This document shows positions 54,327 through 64,000 of a stretch of 64,000 nucleotides of DNA, one piece after another; the stretch's first letter is position 1, and every line of letters begins with the position of its first letter. The translations under genes and the position numbers were made by a program. Under the pieces are notes generated by a model. That model ran no database searches, was not told where the DNA came from, and saw only the letters and a list, made by a program, of their open reading frames with translations. Source of the DNA: Thioalkalivibrio sp. ALMg11 (GTDB lineage Bacteria; Pseudomonadota; Gammaproteobacteria; Ectothiorhodospirales; Ectothiorhodospiraceae); NCBI RefSeq assembly GCF_000377905.1, contig NZ_KB898877.1, positions 62,001 to 126,000 of the forward strand, given 5' to 3'.

Positions 54327-54403
54327 TGGTCGGGACGGCAGGATTTGAACCTGCGACCCTCTGCACCCCATGCAGATGCGCTACCAGACTGCGCCACGCC
54401 CCG
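54327..54403 (-). tRNA. tRNA-Pro (anticodon GGG)
   Basis: 77 nt with encoded CCA. The acceptor strands CGGGGCG and CGTCCCG pair with one G-T. The anticodon loop ATGGGGT between TCTGC and GCAGA gives anticodon GGG, reading CCC proline codons; the T-arm has GGTTCAAAT. It precedes the terminator at 54285. Confidence 0.95.
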
Positions 54404-54510
54404 AAGCCGCGAACTATATCCGATTCCCCGCCTTCACGAAAGCGTCGACCGCCCCTTTGCAGCGAGATCCGTGCGGACCATTCGTGCCAAGTACACCGAG
54501 AGTGGCGTAT

Positions 54511-54616
54511 TGATGCGATTCGCTACGCTCATCGCATCCTACAGAGTGGGAATTTCGAATTGGAGTTGGGTTCAGACGGACACCGTAGGATGCGACGAGC
54601 AAAGCGAATCGCATCA
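54511..54616. repeat. Palindromic intergenic element B
   Basis: Arms of 32 nt (54511-54542 and 54585-54616) begin TGATGCGATTCGCT and are inverted copies with a few mismatches. The 42-bp centre is not repeated. The family appears again as element A near 36.6 kb. Confidence 0.85.
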
Positions 54617-54651
54617 ACACAACGTCCGGGCGCCCCCCTAGGGTCGGAGCC

Positions 54652-55008
54652 TCAGGCGCGCAGAACGCGCAGAACCGACTCGAGCTCGGAGATGGTGTCC
54701 TGGATGATCTGCTGGGCCTGCTGGCGATCGCCCTTGGCCTCGTCTCCAGAGAGCTTTTGGCGAGCACCATTGATGGTGTAGCCCTCTTCGTACAGTAGTG
54801 CGCGGATCTGACGGATCAGGATCACGTCCTGGCGCTGGTAATAGCGACGGTTGCCGCGCCGTTTGACCGGCTCCAGCATCGGGAATTCCTGCTCCCAGTA
54901 GCGCAGCACATGCGGCTTGACCTGGCACAGCTCCGCGACTTCGCCGATGGTGAAGTAGCGCTTGCCCGGGATGGCGGGCAATTCCTGGTGGTTACTCGCC
55001 TCCAGCAT
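54652..55008 (-). CDS. MerR-family regulator next to ihfA
   Basis: 118 residues. The winged-helix MerR domain is [20 protein letters not shown] with [10 protein letters not shown] and RRYYQRQDV, followed by a coiled-coil helix. There are no metal-binding cysteines in the C-terminus. It overlaps ihfA by 17 nt; this ihfA-merR pair before tRNA-Pro is conserved in gammaproteobacteria. Target unknown. Confidence 0.9.
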   Translation of the reverse strand: MLEASNHQELPAIPGKRYFTIGEVAELCQVKPHVLRYWEQEFPMLEPVKRRGNRRYYQRQDVILIRQIRALLYEEGYTINGARQKLSGDEAKGDRQQAQQIIQDTISELESVLRVLRA

Positions 55009-55291
55009 AGCTCTCTACCCGCTCGCGCAGTTTCTGCCCCGGCCGGAAGGTGACCACGCGACGGGCGGAGACCGGGATCTCTTCGCCCGTCTTGGGATTG
55101 CGCCCTGGCCGCTGGTTCTTGTCGCGCAGGATAAAATTCCCGAACCCGGAAAGCTTCACGCCCTCGCCGGTCTCCAGCGACTGCCGCATCTCCTCGAAGA
55201 ACATCTCGACGAATTCCTTGGCCTCGCGCTTGTTGAGACCCAGTTCGTCGTTTAGCGCGGCGGCGAGATCCGCCTTGGTTACAGCTGCCAT
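54992..55291 (-). CDS. ihfA: Integration host factor alpha subunit
   Basis: 99 residues, HU/IHF fold. [20 protein letters not shown] and the DNA-arm region [20 protein letters not shown] are diagnostic. With IhfB it bends DNA, which many sigma-54 promoters need, including perhaps those in this window. It lies 3 bp after pheT. Confidence 0.96.
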   Translation of the reverse strand: MAAVTKADLAAALNDELGLNKREAKEFVEMFFEEMRQSLETGEGVKLSGFGNFILRDKNQRPGRNPKTGEEIPVSARRVVTFRPGQKLRERVESYAGGE

Positions 55292-55294
55292 CGG

Positions 55295-57654
55295 CTATTG
55301 TCTCAAGGTTGCGTTGAACCGGGCCTGGAGATGCTGCACCACCGCGTCGGTGATGCCAGCCACGTCCTGTTCGCCTAGGGTGCGATCAAAAGCCCGTAAA
55401 ATCAAGCCCAAAGCCAGGCTTTTTTCTTCCGGATTCAAGCCTTTGCCCTGGTACACATCGAACAGGCGAACGTCCTGTAGAAGGTCCAGGTCAAGCTCGT
55501 CGATGGCCTCCAGCACATCGCCCGCTGCCACCGAGTCGGCCACCACCAGCGCCAAATCACGACGGATGGATGGATACGGCGACAACGGCGTGAACTGCGC
55601 CACCGGGGCGCGCACCACGGCCGCCGCGTTCAGATCGAACAGGTAGACAGGCTCCACGTCGAAGCGCTCGCACAGCGCCGGATGCAGGCGCCCGACCCAA
55701 CCGATCGGCTGCCCGTCCACCAGCACTCGCGCGGACTGTCCGTCATGCAGCGCCGGATGGCGCTCCGCTCGGAAGCCGAGCGGGCCGGCGACGCGTTCGC
55801 ACAGGCCTTCCACGACGCCCTTGGCGTCGAAGAAATCGACCTTCTTCGCCTCGCCCTCCCAGGCTTCCGGAGCCGCTCTCCCACCGAGCAGGCCCGCCAG
55901 TCGCGGCTCCTGCCGCAAGCCGGACGCATCCGGCACAAACCGCAGCCCATGCTCGAACAGGCGCAGGTCCGATTGCTGGCGCGCCTGGTTGTAGGCGGCG
56001 GTGGTCACCAGCCCGGGCCACAACCCCGGGCGCATCACCGCCAGGTCGGACGAAATGGGGTTCGCCAGCGCCAGGGGTTCCACGTCCGGATAGAAGGCAC
56101 TGGCGGCATCGCGGGCGATAAAGCTGAAGCTGATCACCTCGTGGAAGCCCTGGCGGGCAAGCCCGTTGCGCAGTGACCGCAGACCCGACTCCGGCGTCGC
56201 CGGCGCAACCGGCTTCGGGAGTGTCTGCGGCAGGGCATCGTAGCCGTGCACCCGCGCCAGCTCCTCGATCAGATCCTCCTCGCGTTCGAGGTCGAACCTT
56301 GCGCGCGGGGCATGCACCCACCAGCCCCCCTGACTTGTCTCGATCCGGCAGTCCAGCGCACGCAGGATGCGCTCGATTTCGGAGGCCTCGAGGGTAATCC
56401 CGAGCAGGCGCTGCACACGATCCGGGCGCAGGATGATCGCCTGTTCCGCATGGGAGGCCGGCGTCTCGCCCACCTGCTCGACCGGGCCGCACTGCCCGCC
56501 GCAAATGTCCAGTAGCAGTTGGCTCGCGCGTTCCATGGCCTGCGGGACCAGGGACGGATCGACACCCCGCTCGAAACGGTGGGAGGCATCAGTATGCAGG
56601 CCGTGGGCGCGCGCCCGACCCGCCAGGGCGCGGGGGGCAAAATGCGCGCATTCGAGCACCACGCGGGTAGTGGTGTCACCGACGGCGCTGGCGGCGCCGC
56701 CCATGACCCCGGCCAGCGCCAGGGGCCCGTCATCACCCGCAATCACGAGATCCTGCGGCGACAACTTCACCGTCTGGTCGCCTCCGAGCAGCGTCAGGGA
56801 TTCCCCCTGGTCGCCTTGGCGCACCTGGATCCGGTCGCCCGTGTGCGCGGCGTCAAAGGCATGCAGTGGCTGACCCAGTTCCAGCATCACGTAATTGGTC
56901 ACATCCACGATGGCACTCAGCGGGCGCACCCCGGCGCGGCGCAGGCGTTCGGTCATCCACAACGGCGTCGCGGCCTTGGCGTCCAGGCCCTCCAGGACCC
57001 GCGCGGCATACAGGGGGCAGGCTTCCGGATCCTCGATATTCACGCTCACCCGGGCATCGCTGGCGACGTCCATGGTCTGCATGATCGGCGCATGCAGCGG
57101 CCGGTCCAGCAATGCCGAGCATTCGCGGGCAATGCCGCGCATGCCCAGGCAATCGGCCCGGTTCGGCGTCAGGTCCACTTCCAGGATGGTGTCGTCCAGC
57201 CCCAGCGCCTCACGCAGGTCCTGGCCGGCCTCCAGCGTCGTCGGCAGCGACATCAAGCCTTCGGCGTCCTCGGCCAGGCCGAGCTCGCGCGCGGAGCAGA
57301 GCATGCCCTCGGAGCCCACGCCGCGCAGCTTGGAGCGCTTGATACGGAAATCACCGGGCAATACCGCACCGACTACCGCCACCGGCGCCAGCATGCCCTC
57401 ATGGACATTGGGCGCCCCGCAGACGATGGTCAGCGGCTCCGCCTCTCCGGCCTCGACACGGCACACGCGCAGGCGGTCCGCGTCCGGGTGCGGCTCGACC
57501 GCCACCACGTGACCCACCCGCACCCCACTGAACGCAGGCGCCGCCGCTTCCAGCGCATCCAGCTCCAGACCGGCCATGGTCAGGCGATGGCCCAGATCTT
57601 CCGGGGTCTCGTCGATCTGCAACCATTCTTGCAGCCACTGCACACTGATACGCA

Positions 57655-57655
<1 letters not shown>
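55295..57655 (-). CDS. pheT: Phenylalanyl-tRNA synthetase beta subunit
   Basis: 786 residues. An N-terminal tRNA-binding EMAP-like domain (VRVGHVVAVEPHPDADRLRV), the B3/B4 editing region, B5, the catalytic-like core and a C-terminal ferredoxin-fold anticodon-binding domain (YPSIRRDLALVV) occur in order. With PheS it charges tRNA-Phe. The start overlaps the pheS stop (TAATG). Confidence 0.97.
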
Positions 57656-58872
<1,217 letters not shown>

Positions 58873-59232
58873 TCAGGCCGGCAGTGCGGCCTTGGCCTTC
58901 TCCGCGATCTTGCCGAACGCGGTCAGGTCGTGCACGGCCAGATCGGCCAGGGTCTTGCGGTCAATATCGACCTCGGCCTTGTTCAGACCGTTCATCAGAC
59001 GGCTGTAGGACAGATCGAACTGACGGGCCGCCGCATTGATGCGGACGATCCACAGCGACCGGAACGTGCGCTTCTTCTGGCGACGGTCACGGTAGGCATA
59101 CTGACCGGCCTTGATGACGGCCTGGTTGGCAACGCGGAAGACGTTCTTCCGGGCGCCGTAGTAGCCCTTGGCTTGCTTCAGGACTTTCTTGTGACGGGCG
59201 TGAGCGGTTACACCGCGCTTGACTCGTGGCAT
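58873..59232 (-). CDS. rplT: Ribosomal protein L20
   Basis: 119 residues, the family length. [19 protein letters not shown] and [17 protein letters not shown] are diagnostic. It binds 23S rRNA early in large-subunit assembly and often represses its own operon. 20 bp after rpmI. Confidence 0.98.
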   Translation of the reverse strand: MPRVKRGVTAHARHKKVLKQAKGYYGARKNVFRVANQAVIKAGQYAYRDRRQKKRTFRSLWIVRINAAARQFDLSYSRLMNGLNKAEVDIDRKTLADLAVHDLTAFGKIAEKAKAALPA

Positions 59233-59252
59233 GTCTCGATTCCTCGGTCAGT

Positions 59253-59450
59253 TCAACGGTACGGCAGCAGCTTGCGCACGGCCGGGGCATCCGACTCGTG
59301 CACCATCGCCGGACTGCGCAGGTGACGCTTACGCTTGGTAGGCTTCTTGGTCAGGATGTGGCTGCGGTGCGACTGGAACCGCTTGAACTTCCCCGACCCG
59401 GTACGGGTGAAGCGCTTGGCCGCACCCCGATTGGTCTTGATCTTCGGCAT
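59253..59450 (-). CDS. rpmI: Ribosomal protein L35
   Basis: 65 residues: [20 protein letters not shown] and [24 protein letters not shown] lies just before the ATG at 59450. Large-subunit protein in the infC-rpmI-rplT operon. Confidence 0.97.
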   Translation of the reverse strand: MPKIKTNRGAAKRFTRTGSGKFKRFQSHRSHILTKKPTKRKRHLRSPAMVHESDAPAVRKLLPYR

Positions 59451-59552
59451 TACTCTCTCCGGCATTTTGGACCGTACCCACCGTGGGCCGACCGTTTATG
59501 AAAAAGCGATACGGGTATGCGGAAACCCGATCGCCCTTGTTGTCTGACAGAC

Positions 59553-60071
59553 TTACTTCTTCTTGCCCGTCAGTACCATGATCATCTGGCGTCCTTCCAT
59601 CTTCGGCCGCTGTTCCACGATCGCAATGTCGGCCATGTCTTTCTCGACCTTGTCGAGCAGTTCGCCACCCAGTTCCTGGTGGCGCATCTCGCGCCCGCGG
59701 AAGCGGATGGTTACCTTGCCCTTGTCACCGGCCTCGATGAAGCGGCGCAGGTTGCGAAGCTTGACGTTGTAGTCGCCCTCGTCCGTACCCGGACGAAACT
59801 TCACTTCCTTGATCTGGATCTGCTTCTGCTTCTTCTTGGCTTCCTGCGCCTTCTTCGCCTGCTCGAACTTGAACTTCCCGTAGTCCATGATTCGGGCCAC
59901 GGGCGGCTCGGCATTCGGCGAGATCTCGACCAGGTCCAGACCACCTTCCTGCGCCATTTCCAGGGCCTCTGCAGTGCTGCAGACACCGCGATTCTCGCCT
60001 TCGGCGTCGATCAGTCGGATTTGCGGGTTGGTGATCTGATCGTTCAGGCGGACCGTTTTCGCTGCGCTAAT
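59553..60071 (-). CDS. infC: Translation initiation factor IF-3 (ATT start)
   Basis: 172 residues. The full N-terminal domain requires a start at ATT 60071 (ATT AGC GCA GCG), with GGAGAGA about 5 nt upstream; the first ATG would remove the [16 protein letters not shown] region. E. coli infC also starts at ATT, which lets IF-3 repress its own translation. The C-terminal half has [15 protein letters not shown]. It lies 22 bp after thrS. Confidence 0.95.
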   Translation of the reverse strand: MSAAKTVRLNDQITNPQIRLIDAEGENRGVCSTAEALEMAQEGGLDLVEISPNAEPPVARIMDYGKFKFEQAKKAQEAKKKQKQIQIKEVKFRPGTDEGDYNVKLRNLRRFIEAGDKGKVTIRFRGREMRHQELGGELLDKVEKDMADIAIVEQRPKMEGRQMIMVLTGKKK

Positions 60072-60093
60072 AGCCTTCTCTCCAGTTCAGGGT

Positions 60094-62010
60094 TCAGTGT
60101 TGGCGACTGCTGACCTCCTCCCGGAGGCGTTCGCCGAAGTCCTCGAGGCGCATCACGCCGAGGTCTTCCCCGCTCCGCGTACGCACCGCCACCTGCCCAT
60201 TTTCCATCTCCTTGTCTCCAAGGACCAGCAGGTACGGCACGCGCTTGAGCGTGTGCTCGCGAATCTTAAAGCCGATCTTCTCGTTTCTCAAGTCGGCCTC
60301 GACCCGGAACCCCCTGTCGCGCAGCGTCTTCGTGACTTCGCGCGCGTAATCGTCCTGCCTTTCTGTAATGGTCAGCACCTCGGCCTGCACCGGGGTCAGC
60401 CACGCAGGGAAGTGTCCGGCGTAGTGTTCGATCAGCACGCCGAAGAAGCGTTCCACCGAGCCTAGCAGCGCGCGGTGGATCATGATCGGACGGCGGCGCT
60501 CGTTGTCCTCGGCGACATATTCCATGTCGAAACGCTCGGGCAGGTTGAAGTCCAGCTGCACCGTGGAGCACTGCCATTCGCGGCCGATCGCATCGTGGAT
60601 CTTGATATCGATCTTCGGGCCGTAGAAGGCACCGCCGCCCTCATCCACCGAATACTCCAGCCCCTTCTTCTCGATCGCCGAACGCAATGAGGCGGTCGCA
60701 TGTTCCCAGATTTCATCCGAGCCGACCGCATCCTCGGGCTTGGTCGAGAGGTTCACGTCGAACTTCTCGAAGCCGAAGGTCTTCAGGACCTCGAGGGTCA
60801 GATCGATTACGCCCATGACCTCGGCCTCGATCTGGTCCTCGCGGCAGAAGATGTGGGCGTCGTCCTGGGTGAAGCCGCGCACGCGCATCAACCCATGCAG
60901 TGCACCGGACATCTCGCGGCGGTACACCGTACCCATCTCCGCCCAGCGCAGCGGCAGGTCACGGTAGGAATGCAGCCGGTCCTTGTACATCAACACGTGA
61001 AACGGGCAGTTCATCGGCTTGAGCTGGAAGGACTGGTGCTCGTCCTCCATCGGCTCGTACATGGATTCCGAATAGAAATCCGCGTGGCCGGAGGTCTTCC
61101 ACAGCTCCAGGTTCGCGATATGCGGCGAGACCACGAAGTCGTAATCGGCCCGCTCGTGCATCTCGTACCAGTACTTCTCGATCTCGCGACGGATGCGCGC
61201 GCCCTTCGGGTGCCAGAACACCAGGCCACCACCAGCCTCGTCCTGGATCGAGAACAGATCCAGCTCCTGACCGATCTTGCGATGGTCGCGGCGCTCGGCT
61301 TCCTTGAGTCGCTCCAGGTGTTCCTTCAGCTGATCCTTGTTCGGCCAGGCGGTACCGTAGATCCGCGTCAGCATCTCGTTGTCGGAGTTGCCCCGCCAGT
61401 AGGCACCGGCCACCTTGGTCAGCTTGAAGGCCTTCAGCTTGCCGGTGGACGGGATATGCGGGCCGCGGCAGAGATCGACAAAGTCGCCCTGCTTGTACAG
61501 CGAGATGTTCTCGCCCTGCGGGATGCTCCCGATGATCTCGGCCTTGTACTTCTCGCCCATGTTGCGGAAGTACTCCACTGCCTCGTCCCGGTCCATCAGC
61601 GAGCGCTCGACCGGCAGGTCCTGCTTGGCCAGCTCCTTCATGCGCTTCTCGATCTTCTCCAGGTCCTCCGGCGTGAAGCCGCGGTCATAGGCGAAGTCGT
61701 AGTAGAAGCCGTTCTCGATGGTCGGGCCGATCGTCACCTGGGCCTCGGGAAAGAGCTGCTTGACCGCCTGCGCCATCAGGTGCGCGGTCGAATGCCGGAT
61801 GATCTCCACCCCTTCCGGGTCGCGGTCGGTCACGATCGCCAACTCGGCGTCGTGGTCGATCTCGTGGCGGGCATCGACCAGCTCACCGTTTACCTTGCCG
61901 GCCAGAGTCGCCTTGGCCAGGCCGGGGCCGATGTCCTTGGCCACGTCCAGCACGGTGATTGGGTGATCGAACTCGCGGCGGCTGCCGTCGGGGAGGGTTA
62001 TTGCGGGCAT
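60094..62010 (-). CDS. thrS: Threonyl-tRNA synthetase
   Basis: 638 residues. The order is a TGS domain ([20 protein letters not shown]), the editing domain with [16 protein letters not shown], the class II core ([20 protein letters not shown]) and the anticodon-binding domain ending in [10 protein letters not shown]. It charges tRNA-Thr and hydrolyses Ser-tRNA-Thr. AAGGAG lies 7 nt before the ATG at 62010. Confidence 0.97.
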   Translation of the reverse strand: MPAITLPDGSRREFDHPITVLDVAKDIGPGLAKATLAGKVNGELVDARHEIDHDAELAIVTDRDPEGVEIIRHSTAHLMAQAVKQLFPEAQVTIGPTIENGFYYDFAYDRGFTPEDLEKIEKRMKELAKQDLPVERSLMDRDEAVEYFRNMGEKYKAEIIGSIPQGENISLYKQGDFVDLCRGPHIPSTGKLKAFKLTKVAGAYWRGNSDNEMLTRIYGTAWPNKDQLKEHLERLKEAERRDHRKIGQELDLFSIQDEAGGGLVFWHPKGARIRREIEKYWYEMHERADYDFVVSPHIANLELWKTSGHADFYSESMYEPMEDEHQSFQLKPMNCPFHVLMYKDRLHSYRDLPLRWAEMGTVYRREMSGALHGLMRVRGFTQDDAHIFCREDQIEAEVMGVIDLTLEVLKTFGFEKFDVNLSTKPEDAVGSDEIWEHATASLRSAIEKKGLEYSVDEGGGAFYGPKIDIKIHDAIGREWQCSTVQLDFNLPERFDMEYVAEDNERRRPIMIHRALLGSVERFFGVLIEHYAGHFPAWLTPVQAEVLTITERQDDYAREVTKTLRDRGFRVEADLRNEKIGFKIREHTLKRVPYLLVLGDKEMENGQVAVRTRSGEDLGVMRLEDFGERLREEVSSRQH

Positions 62011-62161
62011 TGCGAGGCTCCTTCGCCGACCCATACGCGGGGTCGAACGTCGCGTATCAAAAATTTGGGAGTTGCCGGAAACGACAACGGCGCGAAGCAT
62101 ACCATGTGCCCCGCGCCGTCGGCAGATCTCCCGGGCTGTGGCCGGGATTACCGTGCTGCTG

Positions 62162-63148
62162 TTACATATTGCCTTCGATGAACAGGTAGGTCCGGTTCAC
62201 GTTCGGGCGATGCCAGTCATCGTAGTGGCGCAGATGCCGGAACTGTTCCAGGTCCTCGAGCCGGTCCACCACCTCGCCCAGGGACTCCCAGTCCTCGATG
62301 CCCGCCTTTACCTCACGCACCACCAGTTCCAGGTAGTCGCCGGTGTCCTGGCGCGCCTCGGCCATGTCGGTCGCGCGGCCGTGCCCCGGGACGACAATCT
62401 CCGGATCGATGGATTCCAGATGCCGGAAGGCCTCCAGCTTCTCCACCGGGTTGCTCCACGGGTGGATGCCCAGCATGCGTTCGGTATAGACGATATCGCC
62501 GGTGAACACGACATCCTCACCCGGCAGATGGACCATGATATCGCCCGGGAAATGGGCATCTCCGGCATAGATCAGCTCGAAGTCGACCCCACCCACGGTC
62601 AGGGTGTATTCATCGGCATCGATCGGATTTCGGGACGGGACCGGCAGGGTACCGACCATCGCTTCCTCGCCCACCTGGCGGCCCAGCGACTCGACGTGCC
62701 GCTCGCCGAATTCCGCCTGGGTTCGGACAGTTCGTTCAAGCGCCACCAGCTCCGCTCCGCGCTGCAAGAAATAGCCGTTACCCAACCAGCGGTGATCTTG
62801 GCTGCCCACCGAGATCACGTGGGTGATCGGCTGGTCCGTCACTTCGGCAATCGCCTTCTCCATTCGCTGGGCGACCTGGTAGCTCGGCCCGGAATCGATC
62901 AGCACCACGCCTTCGTCGGTCACCACGAAGCCGGTGTTGTTGGTAAAGCCGAGATTGGTCGGATTCCGGTTTTCCAGGGAGCCATAAAAGTAATGGACCC
63001 GGTCGGTCAGCTGAATCGGCTCCAGCACCTTCTCGATGGGACGATCCAGCGACTCGTCCTCCGCCTGCACGGCGGCCATGCCGAAGCCCATCAGACCCAG
63101 CGCGAGGAGGGCCACCTGACCCTGGCGCAACAAAACATTCAATGTCAT
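62162..63148 (-). CDS. Exported metallo-beta-lactamase-fold protein, divergent metal site
   Basis: 328 residues. A signal peptide (about 1-29, ending AAVQA) precedes an MBL fold with [38 protein letters not shown] and VVPGHGRA. The usual HxHxDH metal motif is replaced by VGSQDH at about 114-119, so two metal-binding histidines are missing. It may bind one metal or act without hydrolase activity. AAGGAG precedes the ATG at 63148. It resembles the MBL proteins of sulfur and quinoprotein pathways; the substrate is unknown. Confidence 0.82.
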   Translation of the reverse strand: MTLNVLLRQGQVALLALGLMGFGMAAVQAEDESLDRPIEKVLEPIQLTDRVHYFYGSLENRNPTNLGFTNNTGFVVTDEGVVLIDSGPSYQVAQRMEKAIAEVTDQPITHVISVGSQDHRWLGNGYFLQRGAELVALERTVRTQAEFGERHVESLGRQVGEEAMVGTLPVPSRNPIDADEYTLTVGGVDFELIYAGDAHFPGDIMVHLPGEDVVFTGDIVYTERMLGIHPWSNPVEKLEAFRHLESIDPEIVVPGHGRATDMAEARQDTGDYLELVVREVKAGIEDWESLGEVVDRLEDLEQFRHLRHYDDWHRPNVNRTYLFIEGNM

Positions 63149-63310
63149 AGAAAACTCCTTGTGTCGTTCGCACCCCGAGTCGGACAGCACACGCAATGTG
63201 TGACGGGGTCGTTCGTCGAACTTCGGGACTTTGTCCGGCGGTGCGCGCTCTACGTCCGCCCCCAACAGTGAACCATATTATATACGCGATGGCAGATACT
63301 GCGGGCAGTT

Positions 63311-64000
63311 TTAGTCCGTGCCCGGGTTCTCCAAGCGACCCCGCCTGCGGCGCACGGCATTCACCAGCCAGCGCGCCAGGAGCGGAAACAGCCCCGTGGC
63401 AACAAGGGACAGGACCAGCACTGGCGAGAGAATGCCCTCAATGCCATCAAGCCGTCCCAACTGCGTCCCGGCATTCGCGAACACCGCCGTGGCCGGCAGC
63501 ATTCCCAGCAACGACACCCAGAAATACGTCCAGGTCCGAATCGGCAACAGGCCCATCCCGGCGTTGATTAGCAGGAACGGGAACACCGGAATCATACGCA
63601 GCGCAAACAGATAGAACGCACCCTCGCGCACGAAGCCCTCGTTGATACGCCCGAGTTGGTGCCCGTAGCGGCGCTGAACGGCATCGCGCGCCAGCGCCCG
63701 TGCCACGAGAAAGGTCAGGGTCGCCCCCAGCGTGGAGGCCAGCGACGACAGCACGGTGCCCCAGACCACGCCAAACAGGGCACCGCCGGCCAGGGTCATC
63801 ACCACGATCCCCGGCACCGAGAAGGCCGCTACCACCATGTAGAGCAAGAAGAACAGCGCGGCGGTGATGAGCGGGTAAGCGCCCCGCCATTCCTCCACCT
63901 GCAAACGCGCGTCCTGCAGAGTCTCCAGATCCAGACCTGGCCCCATCGCAACCCACAACCAGACCCCGAGGAATCCGGCCAGTACGACAACCAGCCCCCA
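63311..64000 (-). CDS. TVP38/TMEM64 (DedA-like) membrane protein, partial
   Basis: 230 residues are visible and the frame is open to the window edge, so the N-terminus is cut. Several membrane helices surround the core AAFSVPGIVVMTLAGGALFG and FALRMIPVFPFLLINAGMG typical of VTT-domain proteins. The family is linked to lipid scrambling or transport. It lies 162 bp upstream of the MBL gene on the same strand. Confidence 0.85.
   Translation of the reverse strand, partial: WGLVVVLAGFLGVWLWVAMGPGLDLETLQDARLQVEEWRGAYPLITAALFFLLYMVVAAFSVPGIVVMTLAGGALFGVVWGTVLSSLASTLGATLTFLVARALARDAVQRRYGHQLGRINEGFVREGAFYLFALRMIPVFPFLLINAGMGLLPIRTWTYFWVSLLGMLPATAVFANAGTQLGRLDGIEGILSPVLVLSLVATGLFPLLARWLVNAVRRRRGRLENPGTD

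Overview
The window is GC-rich, almost fully coding gammaproteobacterial chromosome. The block thrS-infC-rpmI-rplT-pheS-pheT-ihfA-merR-tRNA-Pro, the complete flgB-L operon, the dap genes and a DMSO-reductase-family arsenic operon together suggest a haloalkaliphilic sulfur bacterium of the Ectothiorhodospiraceae, Thioalkalivibrio-like. That placement is inference; no rRNA or marker search was possible.

Layout. 1-4.4 kb: a 24-residue membrane peptide, a fatty-acid desaturase facing a Crp/Fnr regulator, a rhodanese and a glycosyltransferase. 4.4-15.3 kb, all on the minus strand: an eight-gene cluster read as arxB'-A-B-C-D-X-S-R. It encodes an ArxA-type molybdopterin arsenite oxidase with its iron-sulfur and NrfD subunits and a chaperone, then a periplasmic binding protein, a histidine kinase and an NtrC-type activator. 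Upstream of arxB' are a near-consensus sigma-54 promoter and two matching dyads about 85 and 130 bp further upstream, as expected for control by the cluster's own activator. 15.4-20.1 kb: a candidate structured RNA, an FKBP isomerase, a hemerythrin, a tandem universal stress protein, a CC-motif protein, the arsenite pump Acr3, ArsR, and a divergent VOC-family protein. Arsenite oxidation, efflux and stress genes therefore form one arsenic island.

20.1-38.4 kb is mostly housekeeping: an exported phosphatase/DsrE pair; dapC-dapD-arsC-like; coaX and birA; a lytic transglycosylase; ppk1 and ppx-sixA; and the ergothioneine genes egtD and egtC-egtB. It also holds a 60-bp AT-rich palindrome and a 0.7-kb repeat array. 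38.5-54.3 kb is flagellar and chemotaxis: flgBCDEFGHIJKL on the minus strand, cheR, cheV, then flgA, flgM, flgN and a YcgR-like PilZ protein on the plus strand. Sigma-54 promoters precede flgB and flgA. 54.3-64 kb carries tRNA-Pro(GGG), the translation block, a metallo-beta-lactamase-fold protein lacking the HxH motif, and a TVP38/DedA-like membrane protein cut by the window edge.

How it fits together: ArxX/S/R probably sense an arsenic-related signal and switch on arx through RpoN. Arsenite that is not oxidised can be pumped out by Acr3 under ArsR. RpoN also appears to drive the hook-basal-body genes.
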